This document shows, one piece after another, positions 35,436-44,371 of a DNA stretch of 64,000 nucleotides. A program made the translations under genes and the position numbers. Below the pieces are notes generated by a model, which saw only the letters and a program-made list of their open reading frames with translations, had not been told where the DNA came from and searched no databases. Every line of letters starts with the position of its first letter. Within the stretch, counting starts at the first letter, position 1. Source of the stretch: Aggregicoccus sp. 17bor-14. GTDB lineage: Bacteria; Myxococcota; Myxococcia; Myxococcales; Myxococcaceae. The stretch is from NCBI RefSeq assembly GCF_009659535.1, contig NZ_VJZZ01000015.1:1-64000 (forward strand), given 5' to 3'.

Positions 35436-36553
35436 GAGCCGGTGGCGCGGATGGGGGCCTCGGGCAGCGGGAAGCTGCCCGCCTTGCCCCAGCGCGCGCT
35501 CTCGGCGGCCTCCATCTGCTCGACCTGGGTGCGGATCTTCTCCCACTCGCTGTCGGGCACCGCGAGGAAGGCCTGGCTGAGCACCGGGTCGAACTGGGTG
35601 CCGGCGCAGCGCTGGATCTCCGCGCGCGCCACGGTCATGGGCCGGCCCTTGCGGTAGGGCCGGTCGCTGGTGATGGCGTCCACCGTGTCCGCGATGCAGA
35701 AGATGCGCGCGCCGATCACGATGTCGTGGCCGGTGAGCCCCTGCGGGTAGCCCTTGCCGTCCCAGCGCTCCTGGTGCTGCAGGACGATGAGGCTGGCCTC
35801 GTGCAGGTAGGGCATCTTGGCGAGCATCCGGTAGCCGAACTCCGGGTGCTTCTTCATCTCCACCCACTCCTCGGGGGTGAGCGGGCCCGGCTTGAGCAGG
35901 ATGGAGTCCTTCACGCCGATCTTGCCGATGTCGTGCAGCAGCGCGCCCTGCTCGACCACGTCCAGGTCGTGCCCGGTGAGGCCCACCTCCTGGGCGAGCC
36001 GGCGGCTGAACAGCGAGACGCGGCGGCTGTGCCACTGGGTCTCGGTGTCGCGGTAGTCCAGCGCGCTGATCATCCCGTCCAGCAGGCCGTTGGTGCGCTC
36101 CACCACCCGCTGCTCGAGGTGCGAGTTGATGGTGGTGAGCGCCTCGTTCTTCTCCGCCACCTCGCGGGTGAGCCGCTCGTTCTGCTCCACGAGCCAGTAG
36201 TGCTCCACCGCCTGGCGCACGCAGCTGATGAGCTCGCCGAGCGTCCAGGGCTTGCCCAGCAGGCGGAACACCTCGCCGCGGTTCACCGCGTCCGAGGCGA
36301 TGCGGAAGTCCGCCGCGGCGGTGAGCATGAGGCGCACGGCGCGCGGGTTCTTCTCGCGCAGCGCCGCGAGCAGCTCGATGCCGTTCATCCCCGGCATCAT
36401 GAAGTCGGTGAGCACCACGTGGATCCCCTGCTCCTGCGCGGCCGCGAGCGGGTCGTTGTGCGTCACGACCTCGTAGCCTTCGGACTGGAGGATGCGCGAG
36501 AGCGCGGTGAGGATCAGCGCGTCGTCGTCCACCACGAGGATGCGGGTCGTCAA
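35432..36553 (-). CDS. receiver-HD-GYP response regulator (c-di-GMP phosphodiesterase)
   Basis: A 373-residue protein with an N-terminal receiver (ILVVDDDALILTAL; Asp50 in TDFMMPGMNG), a coiled linker of about 40 residues (LTREVAEKNEALTTINSHLEQ) and an HD-GYP domain with ALLHDIGKIGV, HPEFGYRML and the family motif HQERWDGKGYPQGL. HD-GYP enzymes hydrolyse c-di-GMP to pGpG/GMP; the metal ligands seem complete, so activity is likely. The TTG at 36553 is preceded by CGGAG. Divergent from the dehydrogenase operon. Confidence 0.92.
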   Translation of the reverse strand: MTTRILVVDDDALILTALSRILQSEGYEVVTHNDPLAAAQEQGIHVVLTDFMMPGMNGIELLAALREKNPRAVRLMLTAAADFRIASDAVNRGEVFRLLGKPWTLGELISCVRQAVEHYWLVEQNERLTREVAEKNEALTTINSHLEQRVVERTNGLLDGMISALDYRDTETQWHSRRVSLFSRRLAQEVGLTGHDLDVVEQGALLHDIGKIGVKDSILLKPGPLTPEEWVEMKKHPEFGYRMLAKMPYLHEASLIVLQHQERWDGKGYPQGLTGHDIVIGARIFCIADTVDAITSDRPYRKGRPMTVARAEIQRCAGTQFDPVLSQAFLAVPDSEWEKIRTQVEQMEAAESARWGKAGSFPLPEAPIRATGS

Positions 36554-36647
36554 AACTTTTACTCCGGAAGCGAGGCTGTCCGGCTTTATACACGCCGGGG
36601 CGGGCGCGGCACAGCAGGGGGGGAGGCGGGCGGCGGGTGGGACACTG

Positions 36648-36664
36648 CGGGGCTTTTTTCCCCG
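36648..36664. other. short hairpin with T-rich loop in the divergent region
   Basis: CGGGG (36648-36652) and CCCCG (36660-36664) enclose the loop CTTTTTT. The 261-base gap around it (36554-36814) separates the HD-GYP gene from the dehydrogenase operon and holds the promoter at 36733-36761; no gene is seen. The hairpin itself may be incidental. Confidence 0.3.
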
Positions 36665-36732
36665 AACTTTGCCCCGCGGCGCGGGAAGCCTGCGGTTACG
36701 GGAGGTTGCACCGTGGACTTTCGCAGTGACGC

Positions 36733-36761
36733 TTGCCTGCCTGCACCCACTGGATTATGGT
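36733..36761 (+). promoter_or_regulatory. promoter of the dehydrogenase-dehydratase operon
   Basis: TTGCCT (36733-36738), exactly 17 bases, TATGGT (36756-36761). It is followed by a leader of about 47 bases that contains the 13-mer GGTTTGACTCGCA (36775-36787) shared with the kinase upstream region, then AT-rich sequence and the site TGGAGA before the ATG. Confidence 0.55.
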
Positions 36762-36814
36762 CCGCGACCACGCCGGTTTGACTCGCAAATCGTTGATTTT
36801 TGGAGACTTCTCGG

Positions 36815-37822
36815 ATGGCTAAAGCCCCTGAAGGGCCGGTCCCGGTGCTGGTGATGGGGCTGGGCTCCATCGGGCAGTCGCTGGTGCGCTCGGCCCTCGC
36901 CTCTCCCGAGGTCGAGCTGGTGGGGGTGGTGGACTCCCACCCGAAGCTCGTGGGGCGCCCGCTCTCCGAGGTGCTGGGCACCCCTGCGCCGAAGCTCACC
37001 GTGGAGCCGGACCTGGCGAAGGCCCTGGGCAAGGGCAAGTACGAAGGCGCGGTGCTCCTGCACGCGACCGGCAGCCGGCTCGAGCAGGTGATGCCCGAGC
37101 TGCTCGCGGCGCTGAAGCTGGGGCTGTGCGTGGCCTCCACCTGCGAGGAGCTCGCGTTCCCGCACCTCAAGTACCCGGAGCTCGCGGAGAAGCTGGACCG
37201 CGCGGCGCAGAAGGCGAACGTGGCGGTGCTGGGGGCCGGGGTGAACCCGGGCTTCGTGCTGGACCGGCTGCCGGCCACGCTGGGGCAGGTGTGCGGGCCC
37301 GTGCGCCACGCCACGGTGACGCGCGTGGTGGACGCGCGCACGCGCCGCGAGGCGCTGCAGCGCAAGGTGGGGGCGGGCCTGAGCGAGGAGGAGTTCTTCG
37401 CGCGGGTGGACCGCGACGAGCTGGGGCACGTGGGGCTGGTGGAGAGCGCGGCCCTGTGCGCGCTCGGGCTCGGCATGGACTGCGACGACTTCGAGGAGGA
37501 GATCGTCCCGGTGTTCGCCGAGGAGGACATCGCGGGCGGCGCCTTCCCGGTGAAGAAGGGCCAGGTGGCCGGCATCTTCCAGTCCGCGGTGGGGCTGGAG
37601 GAGGGCCAGGAGCGGGTGCGCCTGGAGCTGACCATCGCGGTGGGCGCGGATGCGCCCGGAGACCGCATCGAGCTGGACGCTGATCCGAAGCTGACGCTGG
37701 AGATTGCGGGTGGAGTTCCCGGGGACGCGGCCACGGCCAGCCTCCTGGTGAACGCCGCCCCGCGCCTGACGGCCGCAGAGCCGGGGCTGCTCACCGTGCT
37801 GGAGCTGCCCGCGGGCCGCTAG
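36815..37822 (+). CDS. DapB/2,4-diaminopentanoate dehydrogenase-like NAD(P)-dependent oxidoreductase
   Basis: A 335-residue protein with an N-terminal Rossmann fold (VLVMGLGSIGQSLVRSALASP) and a C-terminal domain similar to dihydrodipicolinate reductase-like dehydrogenases such as 2,4-diaminopentanoate dehydrogenase (LLHATGSRLEQV, LGAGVNPGFVLDRLPATL, FEEEIVPVF). It is longer than true DapB (about 270 residues), so an amino-acid-amine dehydrogenase role is more probable than lysine synthesis. The start is ATG 36815, with GGAGA upstream. It is followed by two dehydratase genes after about 50 bases. The substrate is unknown. Confidence 0.8.
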   Translation: MAKAPEGPVPVLVMGLGSIGQSLVRSALASPEVELVGVVDSHPKLVGRPLSEVLGTPAPKLTVEPDLAKALGKGKYEGAVLLHATGSRLEQVMPELLAALKLGLCVASTCEELAFPHLKYPELAEKLDRAAQKANVAVLGAGVNPGFVLDRLPATLGQVCGPVRHATVTRVVDARTRREALQRKVGAGLSEEEFFARVDRDELGHVGLVESAALCALGLGMDCDDFEEEIVPVFAEEDIAGGAFPVKKGQVAGIFQSAVGLEEGQERVRLELTIAVGADAPGDRIELDADPKLTLEIAGGVPGDAATASLLVNAAPRLTAAEPGLLTVLELPAGR

Positions 37823-37875
37823 CCTCACCTGCGCGCCCGACACTGCAAGACCGCCGACCGTTGAGAGGAGACACC

Positions 37876-38325
37876 ATGCTGGACAAGAACGCGATCGGCC
37901 GGGCCAGCCCGCCGACGCTCAACGAGGTCGAGAAGGGGGCCATCCGGCGCTTCGCCGAGGCGCTCGGGGACTACAACCCGGTGTACTACGACGAGGAGTA
38001 CGCCCGGGCCTCCGGCTACCCCACCATCGTGGCGCCGCCCACCTTCCCCGCGAGCTTCCACTCGGCCGCGGACCTGCGCGAGCTGCTCGGGGTGGGCATC
38101 AAGAGCCTGCTGCACGCCGAGCAGGCCTTCGAGTACGAGCGGCCCATCTTCGCGGGAGACCGCATCTTCGTGTCCACCCGCGTGGCGGACGTGCTCGAGC
38201 GCACGGGCCCTGCCGGGAAGATGGACGTCGCCATCATCGAGGACGAGGGCCGTGACGAGGAGGGCAACCTCGTGTTCCGCGCCCGCCGCACGCTCGTCGT
38301 CCGCGCCGCCAAGGAGAACGCCTGA
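37876..38325 (+). CDS. FAS1-like dehydratase (HadA-type subunit)
   Basis: A 149-residue protein of the FAS1-like dehydratase fold: NEVEKGAIRRFAEALGDYNPVYYDEEYA, then YPTIVAPPTFPASF, and a hot-dog strand pattern to the end. In actinobacteria and relatives such proteins pair with a MaoC-type partner to form a (3R)-hydroxyacyl dehydratase; the next gene supplies that partner and overlaps by one base. The ATG at 37876 has GAGAGGAG upstream. The pair may act in fatty-acid or beta-oxidation-type steps. Confidence 0.85.
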   Translation: MLDKNAIGRASPPTLNEVEKGAIRRFAEALGDYNPVYYDEEYARASGYPTIVAPPTFPASFHSAADLRELLGVGIKSLLHAEQAFEYERPIFAGDRIFVSTRVADVLERTGPAGKMDVAIIEDEGRDEEGNLVFRARRTLVVRAAKENA

Positions 38326-38993
38326 TGCCCGCGCGCAAGCTGTACTTCGAGGCCGTCCGCGTCGGTGACGAGCTGCCCGCGCTCGCCAAGAGCCCCATCG
38401 ACCGCGTGCAGCTCAGCCGCTACGCCGGCGCGAGCGGGGACTACAACCCCGTGCACGTGGACGAGCTCTACGCGAAGAGCGTGGGCATGCCGTCCGTGTA
38501 CGCGCCCGGCATGCTGATCATGGGCATGCTCGGCCAGCTGGTGAGCGACTGGGGACGCGGCGGCCAGCTGCGCCGCTACAACGTGCGCTTCATCAAGATG
38601 GTGTGGCCGGCGGACACGGTGGTCTGCAAGGGCCGCGTGACGGACCGCCACGGCCAGGGCGGGCGCTACTTCGCGGAGATCGACCTCTGGGCCGAGAACC
38701 AGCGCGGCGAGCTGGTGATGAAGGGCGCGGCGCAGCTGCAGCTCTTCTACTCGCTCGAGGACGAGAACCGGCAGCGCTCGGGCCAGGCGCCGCTGGTCGT
38801 GGACGTGCCGCGCGAGAGCCTGCGCGTGCCGGCCGCGGGCGGCGAGGGGGCCGCGGCCGCCCCCGAGACCCGGGGCGAGGAGACGGGGGCGAAGAAGGCC
38901 CCGGCCTCCGCGGCCGCGAAGAAGAGCAGCCCCCCGCGCGAGAAGCCCGCGGCGGCGCCCGCCGCGCCCGCGGCGAAGAAGCCCAAGAAGTAG
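38325..38993 (+). CDS. MaoC-type dehydratase (HadB-like) with Lys/Ala-rich tail
   Basis: A 222-residue protein. Residues about 10-140 are a MaoC hot-dog domain with the catalytic pair in AGASGDYNPVHVDELYAK (Asp and His), GMLIMGMLGQLVSDWG and YNVRFIKMVWPADTV. The remaining 80 residues are an Ala/Pro/Lys/Glu-rich low-complexity tail ending in AAKKPKK, not found in typical HadB (about 140 residues). The tail could bind membranes or nucleic acid. The start overlaps the HadA-like stop (TGATG), so the heterodimer partners are translated together. Confidence 0.87.
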   Translation: MPARKLYFEAVRVGDELPALAKSPIDRVQLSRYAGASGDYNPVHVDELYAKSVGMPSVYAPGMLIMGMLGQLVSDWGRGGQLRRYNVRFIKMVWPADTVVCKGRVTDRHGQGGRYFAEIDLWAENQRGELVMKGAAQLQLFYSLEDENRQRSGQAPLVVDVPRESLRVPAAGGEGAAAAPETRGEETGAKKAPASAAAKKSSPPREKPAAAPAAPAAKKPKK

Positions 38994-39006
38994 CCGCAGG
39001 GCCCCG

Positions 39007-39049
39007 GGGCCACCGGGCCGTGCCTCTTCCGGGGCGCGTCCGGTGGCCC
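39007..39049 (+). terminator. GC-rich hairpin after the dehydratase operon, weak terminator
   Basis: GGGCCACCGG (39007-39016) pairs perfectly with CCGGTGGCCC (39040-39049), with a 23-base loop. The following sequence, TGTCCTTCG, has only a poor T tract, so it may slow but not reliably stop transcription. It separates the dehydratases from the acyl-CoA dehydrogenase gene. Confidence 0.4.
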
Positions 39050-39104
39050 TGTCCTTCGCGACGCCCGCTCCCGCCCGGTGGCGGACGCTTGCGGGCTGCC
39101 TTCT

Positions 39105-39128
39105 GACGCCTCCTCAACGCGAGGCGTC
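39105..39128. promoter_or_regulatory. perfect inverted repeat upstream of the acyl-CoA dehydrogenase promoter
   Basis: GACGCCTC (39105-39112) and GAGGCGTC (39121-39128) are separated by eight bases and end nine bases before the -35 box. A perfect 8-bp arm at this place is typical of an operator for a dimeric regulator (TetR or similar) controlling fatty-acid genes. No T run follows, so it is unlikely to be a terminator. Confidence 0.45.
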
Positions 39129-39137
39129 AATCGAAGG

Positions 39138-39165
39138 TTGACTCCAGAATCAGCGGACGTAAGAC
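39138..39165 (+). promoter_or_regulatory. promoter of the acyl-CoA dehydrogenase gene
   Basis: TTGACT (39138-39143), 16 bases, TAAGAC (39160-39165). The leader is about 65 bases and contains AGGAG seven bases before the ATG at 39237. Confidence 0.6.
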
Positions 39166-39236
39166 TTGCAGTGTTCGATCACGGGCCGCGGACCCCGGAG
39201 GGCGGGGCAGCGAGCCTGGGCGATCAGGAGCCCTGC

Positions 39237-41081
39237 ATGTCCACCGGCGTGAACCATTACAAGAGCGACCTCCGCGAGCTGTCCTTCGTCCTGCTGGAGC
39301 AGTTCGGCTTCGGCCAGGTGGCCGGCAGCGCTCCCTACGAGGCCTGGGGGCCGGACGAGGCGAAGGCGGTGCTGCAGGAGACCTACCGCTTCGCGCGCGA
39401 GGTGCTCGGGCCCCTCAACTCCTCCGGTGACCGCGAGGGCTGCCGGGTGGAGGCGGGCGCGGTGAAGACGCCCAAGGGCTTCAAGGAGGCCTGGAAGGGC
39501 ATCTACGAGGGCGGCTTCAAGACGCTCGCCATCGACCCGGGCCACGGCGGCCAGGGCGCGCCCCTGATGCTGCAGGTGCTGGTGGAGGAGCTGCTCTCGG
39601 GCGCCAACGTGGCGTTCAACATGTACCCGGGCCTCTCCTACGGCGCCGCCGAGGTCATCGCCGAGTTCGGCACCCCCGAGCAGCAGAAGCTCTACGTGGA
39701 GCGCATGCTGAATGGCACCTGGGGCGGCACCATGTGCCTCACCGAGCCGCAGGCGGGCAGCGACGTGGGCGCCGCGAAGACGACCGCGAAGAAGAACGCG
39801 GACGGCACCTACAGCATCCGCGGCACCAAGATCTTCATCTCCGGCGGTGACCACGACCTCGCCGAGAACATCATCCACCTGGTGCTCGCGCGCATCGAGG
39901 GGGCGGCCCCCGGCACCAAGGGCCTCTCGCTCTTCATCGTCCCCAAGCTGCGCCTGGGCGCGAACGCGGAGACCCTGGGCTCCAACGACGTCGCCCTGGG
40001 CGGCATCGAGCACAAGATGGGCATCAACGGGTCTGCGACCTGCGTGCTCAACTTCGGCGAGAACGACGCCTGCGTGGGCGAGCTGGTGGGCACCGTCGAG
40101 AACGTCGGCATGAGCCAGATGTTCAAGATGATGAACGGCGCGCGCATCGCGGTGGGCATCCAGGGGCTCAGCCTCGCGGCGGCCGCCTACTACAACGCGC
40201 TCGAGTACGCGAAGGACCGCAAGCAGGGGGGCCACTTCACCAAGTGGAAGGACCCGACCGCGCCGCGCGTCGCCATCATCGAGCACCCGGACGTGCGCCG
40301 CATGCTGCTCGAGCTCAAGGCCCACACCGAGGGCATCCGCGCGCTGGTGGTGAAGCTCGCCATGCACACGGACAAGGCGAAGCAGCTGGCGGGCAAGGAC
40401 GACGAGCAGGCGGCGTACCACCGCGGCCAGGTGGAGGTGCTCACCCCGCTGGTGAAGAGCTACGCCTCCGACCAGGCCTTCCGCCTCAGCGCCCAGGCCA
40501 TCCAGGTGTACGGCGGCGCGGGCTTCATCCAGGACTACCCGGTGGAGCAGTACTGCCGCGACTCGAAGATCTTCTCCATCTACGAGGGCACCAACCACAT
40601 CCAGGCCATGGACCTGGTGGGCCGCAAGATGGGCCAGGCCGGCGGCATGCACTTCCAGCAGTTCATGGGGGACGTGCAGACCTTCATCGAGGCGAACCGC
40701 GAGCACAAGACCTTCGGCGCCGAGGTGAAGCTGCTCGCCGCGGCCCAGGAGGGCCTGCTCTCCAGCGCGATGGCGCTGCTGGGCTGGAGCCAGGACCCGG
40801 AGAAGACGCCGCTCATCCCGCTGCAGGCGAACCGCTTCCTCAACATGATGTCCGAGGTCGCCGTGGGCTGGCTGCTGCTCGAGGCGGGCGTGCTCGCGGA
40901 GAAGAGCGCCGCGGGGCTGAGCGCGGACCACCCGGACCGCGCCTTCTACGAGGGCAAGCGCTACAGCGCCGTCTGGTACGCGCGCAACGTGCTGCCCAAC
41001 GTGGAGCACGGCGCGAAGATGATGGCGCTCGAGGACAGCACCCCGCTGCAGATCGCGGACGCGATGTTCCAGAGCGCCTAG
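39237..41081 (+). CDS. acyl-CoA dehydrogenase
   Basis: This is a 614-residue acyl-CoA dehydrogenase of the larger FadE-type, about 200 residues longer than short- and medium-chain enzymes. Signatures: MCLTEPQAGSDVGAAKT and ISGGDHD (FAD and substrate binding), INGSATCVLNFG, SAQAIQVYGGAGFIQDYPVEQYCRDSKIFSIYEGTNHIQ with the catalytic Glu in IYEGT. It transfers electrons from acyl-CoA to FAD and on to ETF in beta-oxidation. The ATG at 39237 is chosen for its AGGAG site; longer in-frame starts run through the promoter. It has its own promoter and operator-like repeat. Confidence 0.94.
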   Translation: MSTGVNHYKSDLRELSFVLLEQFGFGQVAGSAPYEAWGPDEAKAVLQETYRFAREVLGPLNSSGDREGCRVEAGAVKTPKGFKEAWKGIYEGGFKTLAIDPGHGGQGAPLMLQVLVEELLSGANVAFNMYPGLSYGAAEVIAEFGTPEQQKLYVERMLNGTWGGTMCLTEPQAGSDVGAAKTTAKKNADGTYSIRGTKIFISGGDHDLAENIIHLVLARIEGAAPGTKGLSLFIVPKLRLGANAETLGSNDVALGGIEHKMGINGSATCVLNFGENDACVGELVGTVENVGMSQMFKMMNGARIAVGIQGLSLAAAAYYNALEYAKDRKQGGHFTKWKDPTAPRVAIIEHPDVRRMLLELKAHTEGIRALVVKLAMHTDKAKQLAGKDDEQAAYHRGQVEVLTPLVKSYASDQAFRLSAQAIQVYGGAGFIQDYPVEQYCRDSKIFSIYEGTNHIQAMDLVGRKMGQAGGMHFQQFMGDVQTFIEANREHKTFGAEVKLLAAAQEGLLSSAMALLGWSQDPEKTPLIPLQANRFLNMMSEVAVGWLLLEAGVLAEKSAAGLSADHPDRAFYEGKRYSAVWYARNVLPNVEHGAKMMALEDSTPLQIADAMFQSA

Positions 41082-41110
41082 GCCGCGCCGCTCAGAGCCT
41101 GAAACGCCAC

Positions 41111-41142
41111 GAGGCCGTCCGGGAGCACTCCCGGGCGGCCTC
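41111..41142. terminator. bidirectional hairpin between convergent genes
   Basis: A 15-bp stem with one mispair (41111-41125 with 41128-41142) and a two-base turn lies between the acyl-CoA dehydrogenase stop (41081) and the exbD stop (41174) on the opposite strand. On the plus strand GCTGCTTTC follows, on the minus strand GTGGCGTTTC. It probably serves both convergent genes. Confidence 0.65.
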
Positions 41143-41173
41143 GCTGCTTTCACGAGACACCGGAAGGGCCGCT

Positions 41174-41632
41174 TCAGTGCCCCGGGTCGCGCACGCCGAT
41201 GGCCAGCTGCGCGAGCCCCGCGGCCTTCGCGGACTCCATCACCTCCACCACCTTGCCGTGCGGGACGCCCTCGTCCGCCTGCACGATGACCATGGTCTGC
41301 GGGTTCTGCGCCTGCGCCTTGGCGAAGGCCGCCTTGAGCTCGTCGGCGCTCACCACGTTGCCGGAGAGCACGAGCCGGCCATCGGAGAGGATGGCCACCG
41401 AGAGGTCGCTGGTGCGCGCCTTCACGTCCGTGGCGGCGCCCGAGGGAAGGTTCACCTTGAGGCCGGCCTGCGCGCCGCCGCCGGGGCCCTGCTGCACGAT
41501 GACGGTGCTGGTCACCATGAAGATGATGAGCAGCACGAGGAAGATGTCCGTGAGCGGGGTGATGTTGATCTCGGCGAAGACGCCGTCTCCGCCCTCGTCC
41601 TCACCGGACCCCGGTGCCTTTCCCATCGCCAT
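41174..41632 (-). CDS. ExbD/TolR-type biopolymer transport protein
   Basis: A 152-residue protein with the ExbD/TolR layout: short cytoplasmic start, one membrane helix beginning ITPLTDIFLVLLIIFMVTS with the conserved proton-carrying Asp in PLTD, and a periplasmic domain of about 100 residues (VNLPSG, VQADEGVPHGKVVEVM). Together with the ExbB-like protein encoded nine bases upstream it forms a proton-driven motor that energises TonB- or Tol-type transport. A second in-frame ATG lies at 41626. No TonB gene is adjacent. Confidence 0.92.
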   Translation of the reverse strand: MAMGKAPGSGEDEGGDGVFAEINITPLTDIFLVLLIIFMVTSTVIVQQGPGGGAQAGLKVNLPSGAATDVKARTSDLSVAILSDGRLVLSGNVVSADELKAAFAKAQAQNPQTMVIVQADEGVPHGKVVEVMESAKAAGLAQLAIGVRDPGH

Positions 41633-41641
41633 GGCGCGCGC

Positions 41642-42346
41642 CTAGCTCCCCACCGCGGGAGGCGGCGGCGGGGGAGGGAGCTCGGCGCCGGGCACGCCCG
41701 GGCCCGTGGGGCGCTCGCGCAGCAGCTCCACGAACTCGTCCGCGAGCAGCCGCAGCTCCACCACCACGCGCCCCAGCCGCGCCTGGAAGTAGTTGTAGAA
41801 GATCATCGCCTGCACCGCGACGAGGATGCCCACCGCCGTGGCGATGAGCGCCTCGGAGATGCCGGTCATCACCGCCGCCGTGCCGCCGGTGCCTCCGGAG
41901 GACACGTCCAGGCCCAGGTCCTTGAACGAGCGCATGATGCCGGCCACCGTGCCGAACAGGCCCACGAAGGGCGTGATGGAGCCGATGGTGGCGAGCAGCC
42001 AGAGGTTTCGGCGCAGGCGCAGGCCCACCTGGGTGCGCTCGCGCTCCACCGCGCCCACCACCGCGTCGTCCACGCGGCGGCTGCGCTCGAGGCGCTGGAA
42101 GCCCGCGAGGTAGATGTCCGCGGCGACCGCGTCCGAGCGCTCGGCGGCGGTGCGGGCGGCGGTGAGGTCCCCGCGCAGCAGGTGCTTGTGCACCACCTCG
42201 CTCAGGGTGCGCGAGCGCTCGCTCACGCCCCACAGGGCGATGAGGCGCTCGACCGCCACGCCGAGCGCGAGCACGGAGGCCAGGAGCAGGAGGGCGAGAG
42301 TGACGCCTCCCAGACGAAGGTAGTGGAGCAGATCGGAGAAGCTCAT
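41642..42346 (-). CDS. ExbB/TolQ/MotA-type proton channel protein
   Basis: A 234-residue protein with three membrane helices: near residues 12-35, then a pair starting TIGSITPFVGLFGTVAGIM (about 115-140) and ISEALIATAVGILVAVQAM. These carry the family signature of ExbB/TolQ proton channels. The last ten residues are a poly-Pro tail (PPPPPPPAVGS). It is the upstream partner of the exbD gene and is divergent from the lipoprotein gene, 43 bases away. Which outer-membrane system it drives is not shown. Confidence 0.92.
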   Translation of the reverse strand: MSFSDLLHYLRLGGVTLALLLLASVLALGVAVERLIALWGVSERSRTLSEVVHKHLLRGDLTAARTAAERSDAVAADIYLAGFQRLERSRRVDDAVVGAVERERTQVGLRLRRNLWLLATIGSITPFVGLFGTVAGIMRSFKDLGLDVSSGGTGGTAAVMTGISEALIATAVGILVAVQAMIFYNYFQARLGRVVVELRLLADEFVELLRERPTGPGVPGAELPPPPPPPAVGS

Positions 42347-42389
42347 GCAGTAATGGCCAAAGGCCGACTCCTCGGCGGAGACTTACTCC

Positions 42390-43232
42390 ATGAACCGCGT
42401 AGCCGCCGCAATGTTCCTGACCCTGTTGTGCACGGGCTGTCCCAAGCGCCTGGACTTCGGCCCCGAGGGGGAGGTGAAGGACCCGGCCGCCCTGCTCGCG
42501 CTCGTGCGCCAGGCCGAGGCCAGGGTGGCGACCCTGCAGGGTGAGAGCCGCCTGCGCGTGGAGTCGCCGGACGCCAAGGGCACGGTGACCCTCTACGGCG
42601 CCATCGCGCGCCCCGGAATGCTGCACCTGGAGACCCTGGACTTCTTCGGCAAGCCGCTCGCGGTGCTCGTCTCGGACGGGCAGCGCTTCGGGCTCTACCA
42701 GGCCCAGGAGAACCGCTACTACCGCGGACCCGCCACGCCGGAGAACCTCTCGCGCTTCCTGCCCGTGGTCATCCCCGGCGACGAGCTGGTCTCGCTCCTG
42801 CTCGGCGAGGCGCCGCGCATCGCCGAGCAGCCGGTGTCCCTGCGCGTGGACGCGAAGGCGGGCGGCTACGTGCTCACGCTCGAGGGAGAGGTGCCCTCGC
42901 GCAGCGGCGCGCCGACGAAGGTCACCCAGGTGCTCACCGTGCACCCCACCCACTACCGCGTGCTGCACAGCGAGGTGCACGGCATGGACGCGTACGAGCT
43001 GGGCTTCGGTGACTTCCTTCAGTCCGGCAAGCTCTCCTTCCCGCGCACCGCGAAGCTGCAGGCCCCGCAGGCGCAGACCACGCTGGAGCTGCGCTACACG
43101 GACGTCACGCTCAACGGGCCTCCGGACCTCACCATGTTCGAGCTCGCAGCGCCCGAGGGGGTGCCGGTGGTGGAGGTGGACGGCCAGGGGCGCCCGCTGC
43201 CCCAGGCCCCCCTCGCGCCGCCCGGCTCCTGA
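42390..43232 (+). CDS. LolB/DUF4292-like lipoprotein
   Basis: A 280-residue lipoprotein: a signal with lipobox LLCTGC (Cys at about residue 17), then a mature domain with two beta-rich halves ([51 protein letters not shown]) like DUF4292 and LolB, which receive lipoproteins at the outer membrane. The C-terminus is Pro/Gly-rich. It is divergent from exbB and 95 bases before the oligopeptide ABC genes. GGAG lies 11 bases before the ATG. Confidence 0.8.
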   Translation: MNRVAAAMFLTLLCTGCPKRLDFGPEGEVKDPAALLALVRQAEARVATLQGESRLRVESPDAKGTVTLYGAIARPGMLHLETLDFFGKPLAVLVSDGQRFGLYQAQENRYYRGPATPENLSRFLPVVIPGDELVSLLLGEAPRIAEQPVSLRVDAKAGGYVLTLEGEVPSRSGAPTKVTQVLTVHPTHYRVLHSEVHGMDAYELGFGDFLQSGKLSFPRTAKLQAPQAQTTLELRYTDVTLNGPPDLTMFELAAPEGVPVVEVDGQGRPLPQAPLAPPGS

Positions 43233-43327
43233 GCCTCCCCGCCTGGCGGGCAGTCGCGTGCAGGAGGGGAGGGCTCACGCGTTGTGGTAGATCTGCTCCT
43301 CCCGCGCCCCGCCCTCGACTCCGCCTC

Positions 43328-44367
<1,040 letters not shown>

Positions 44368-44371
<4 letters not shown>

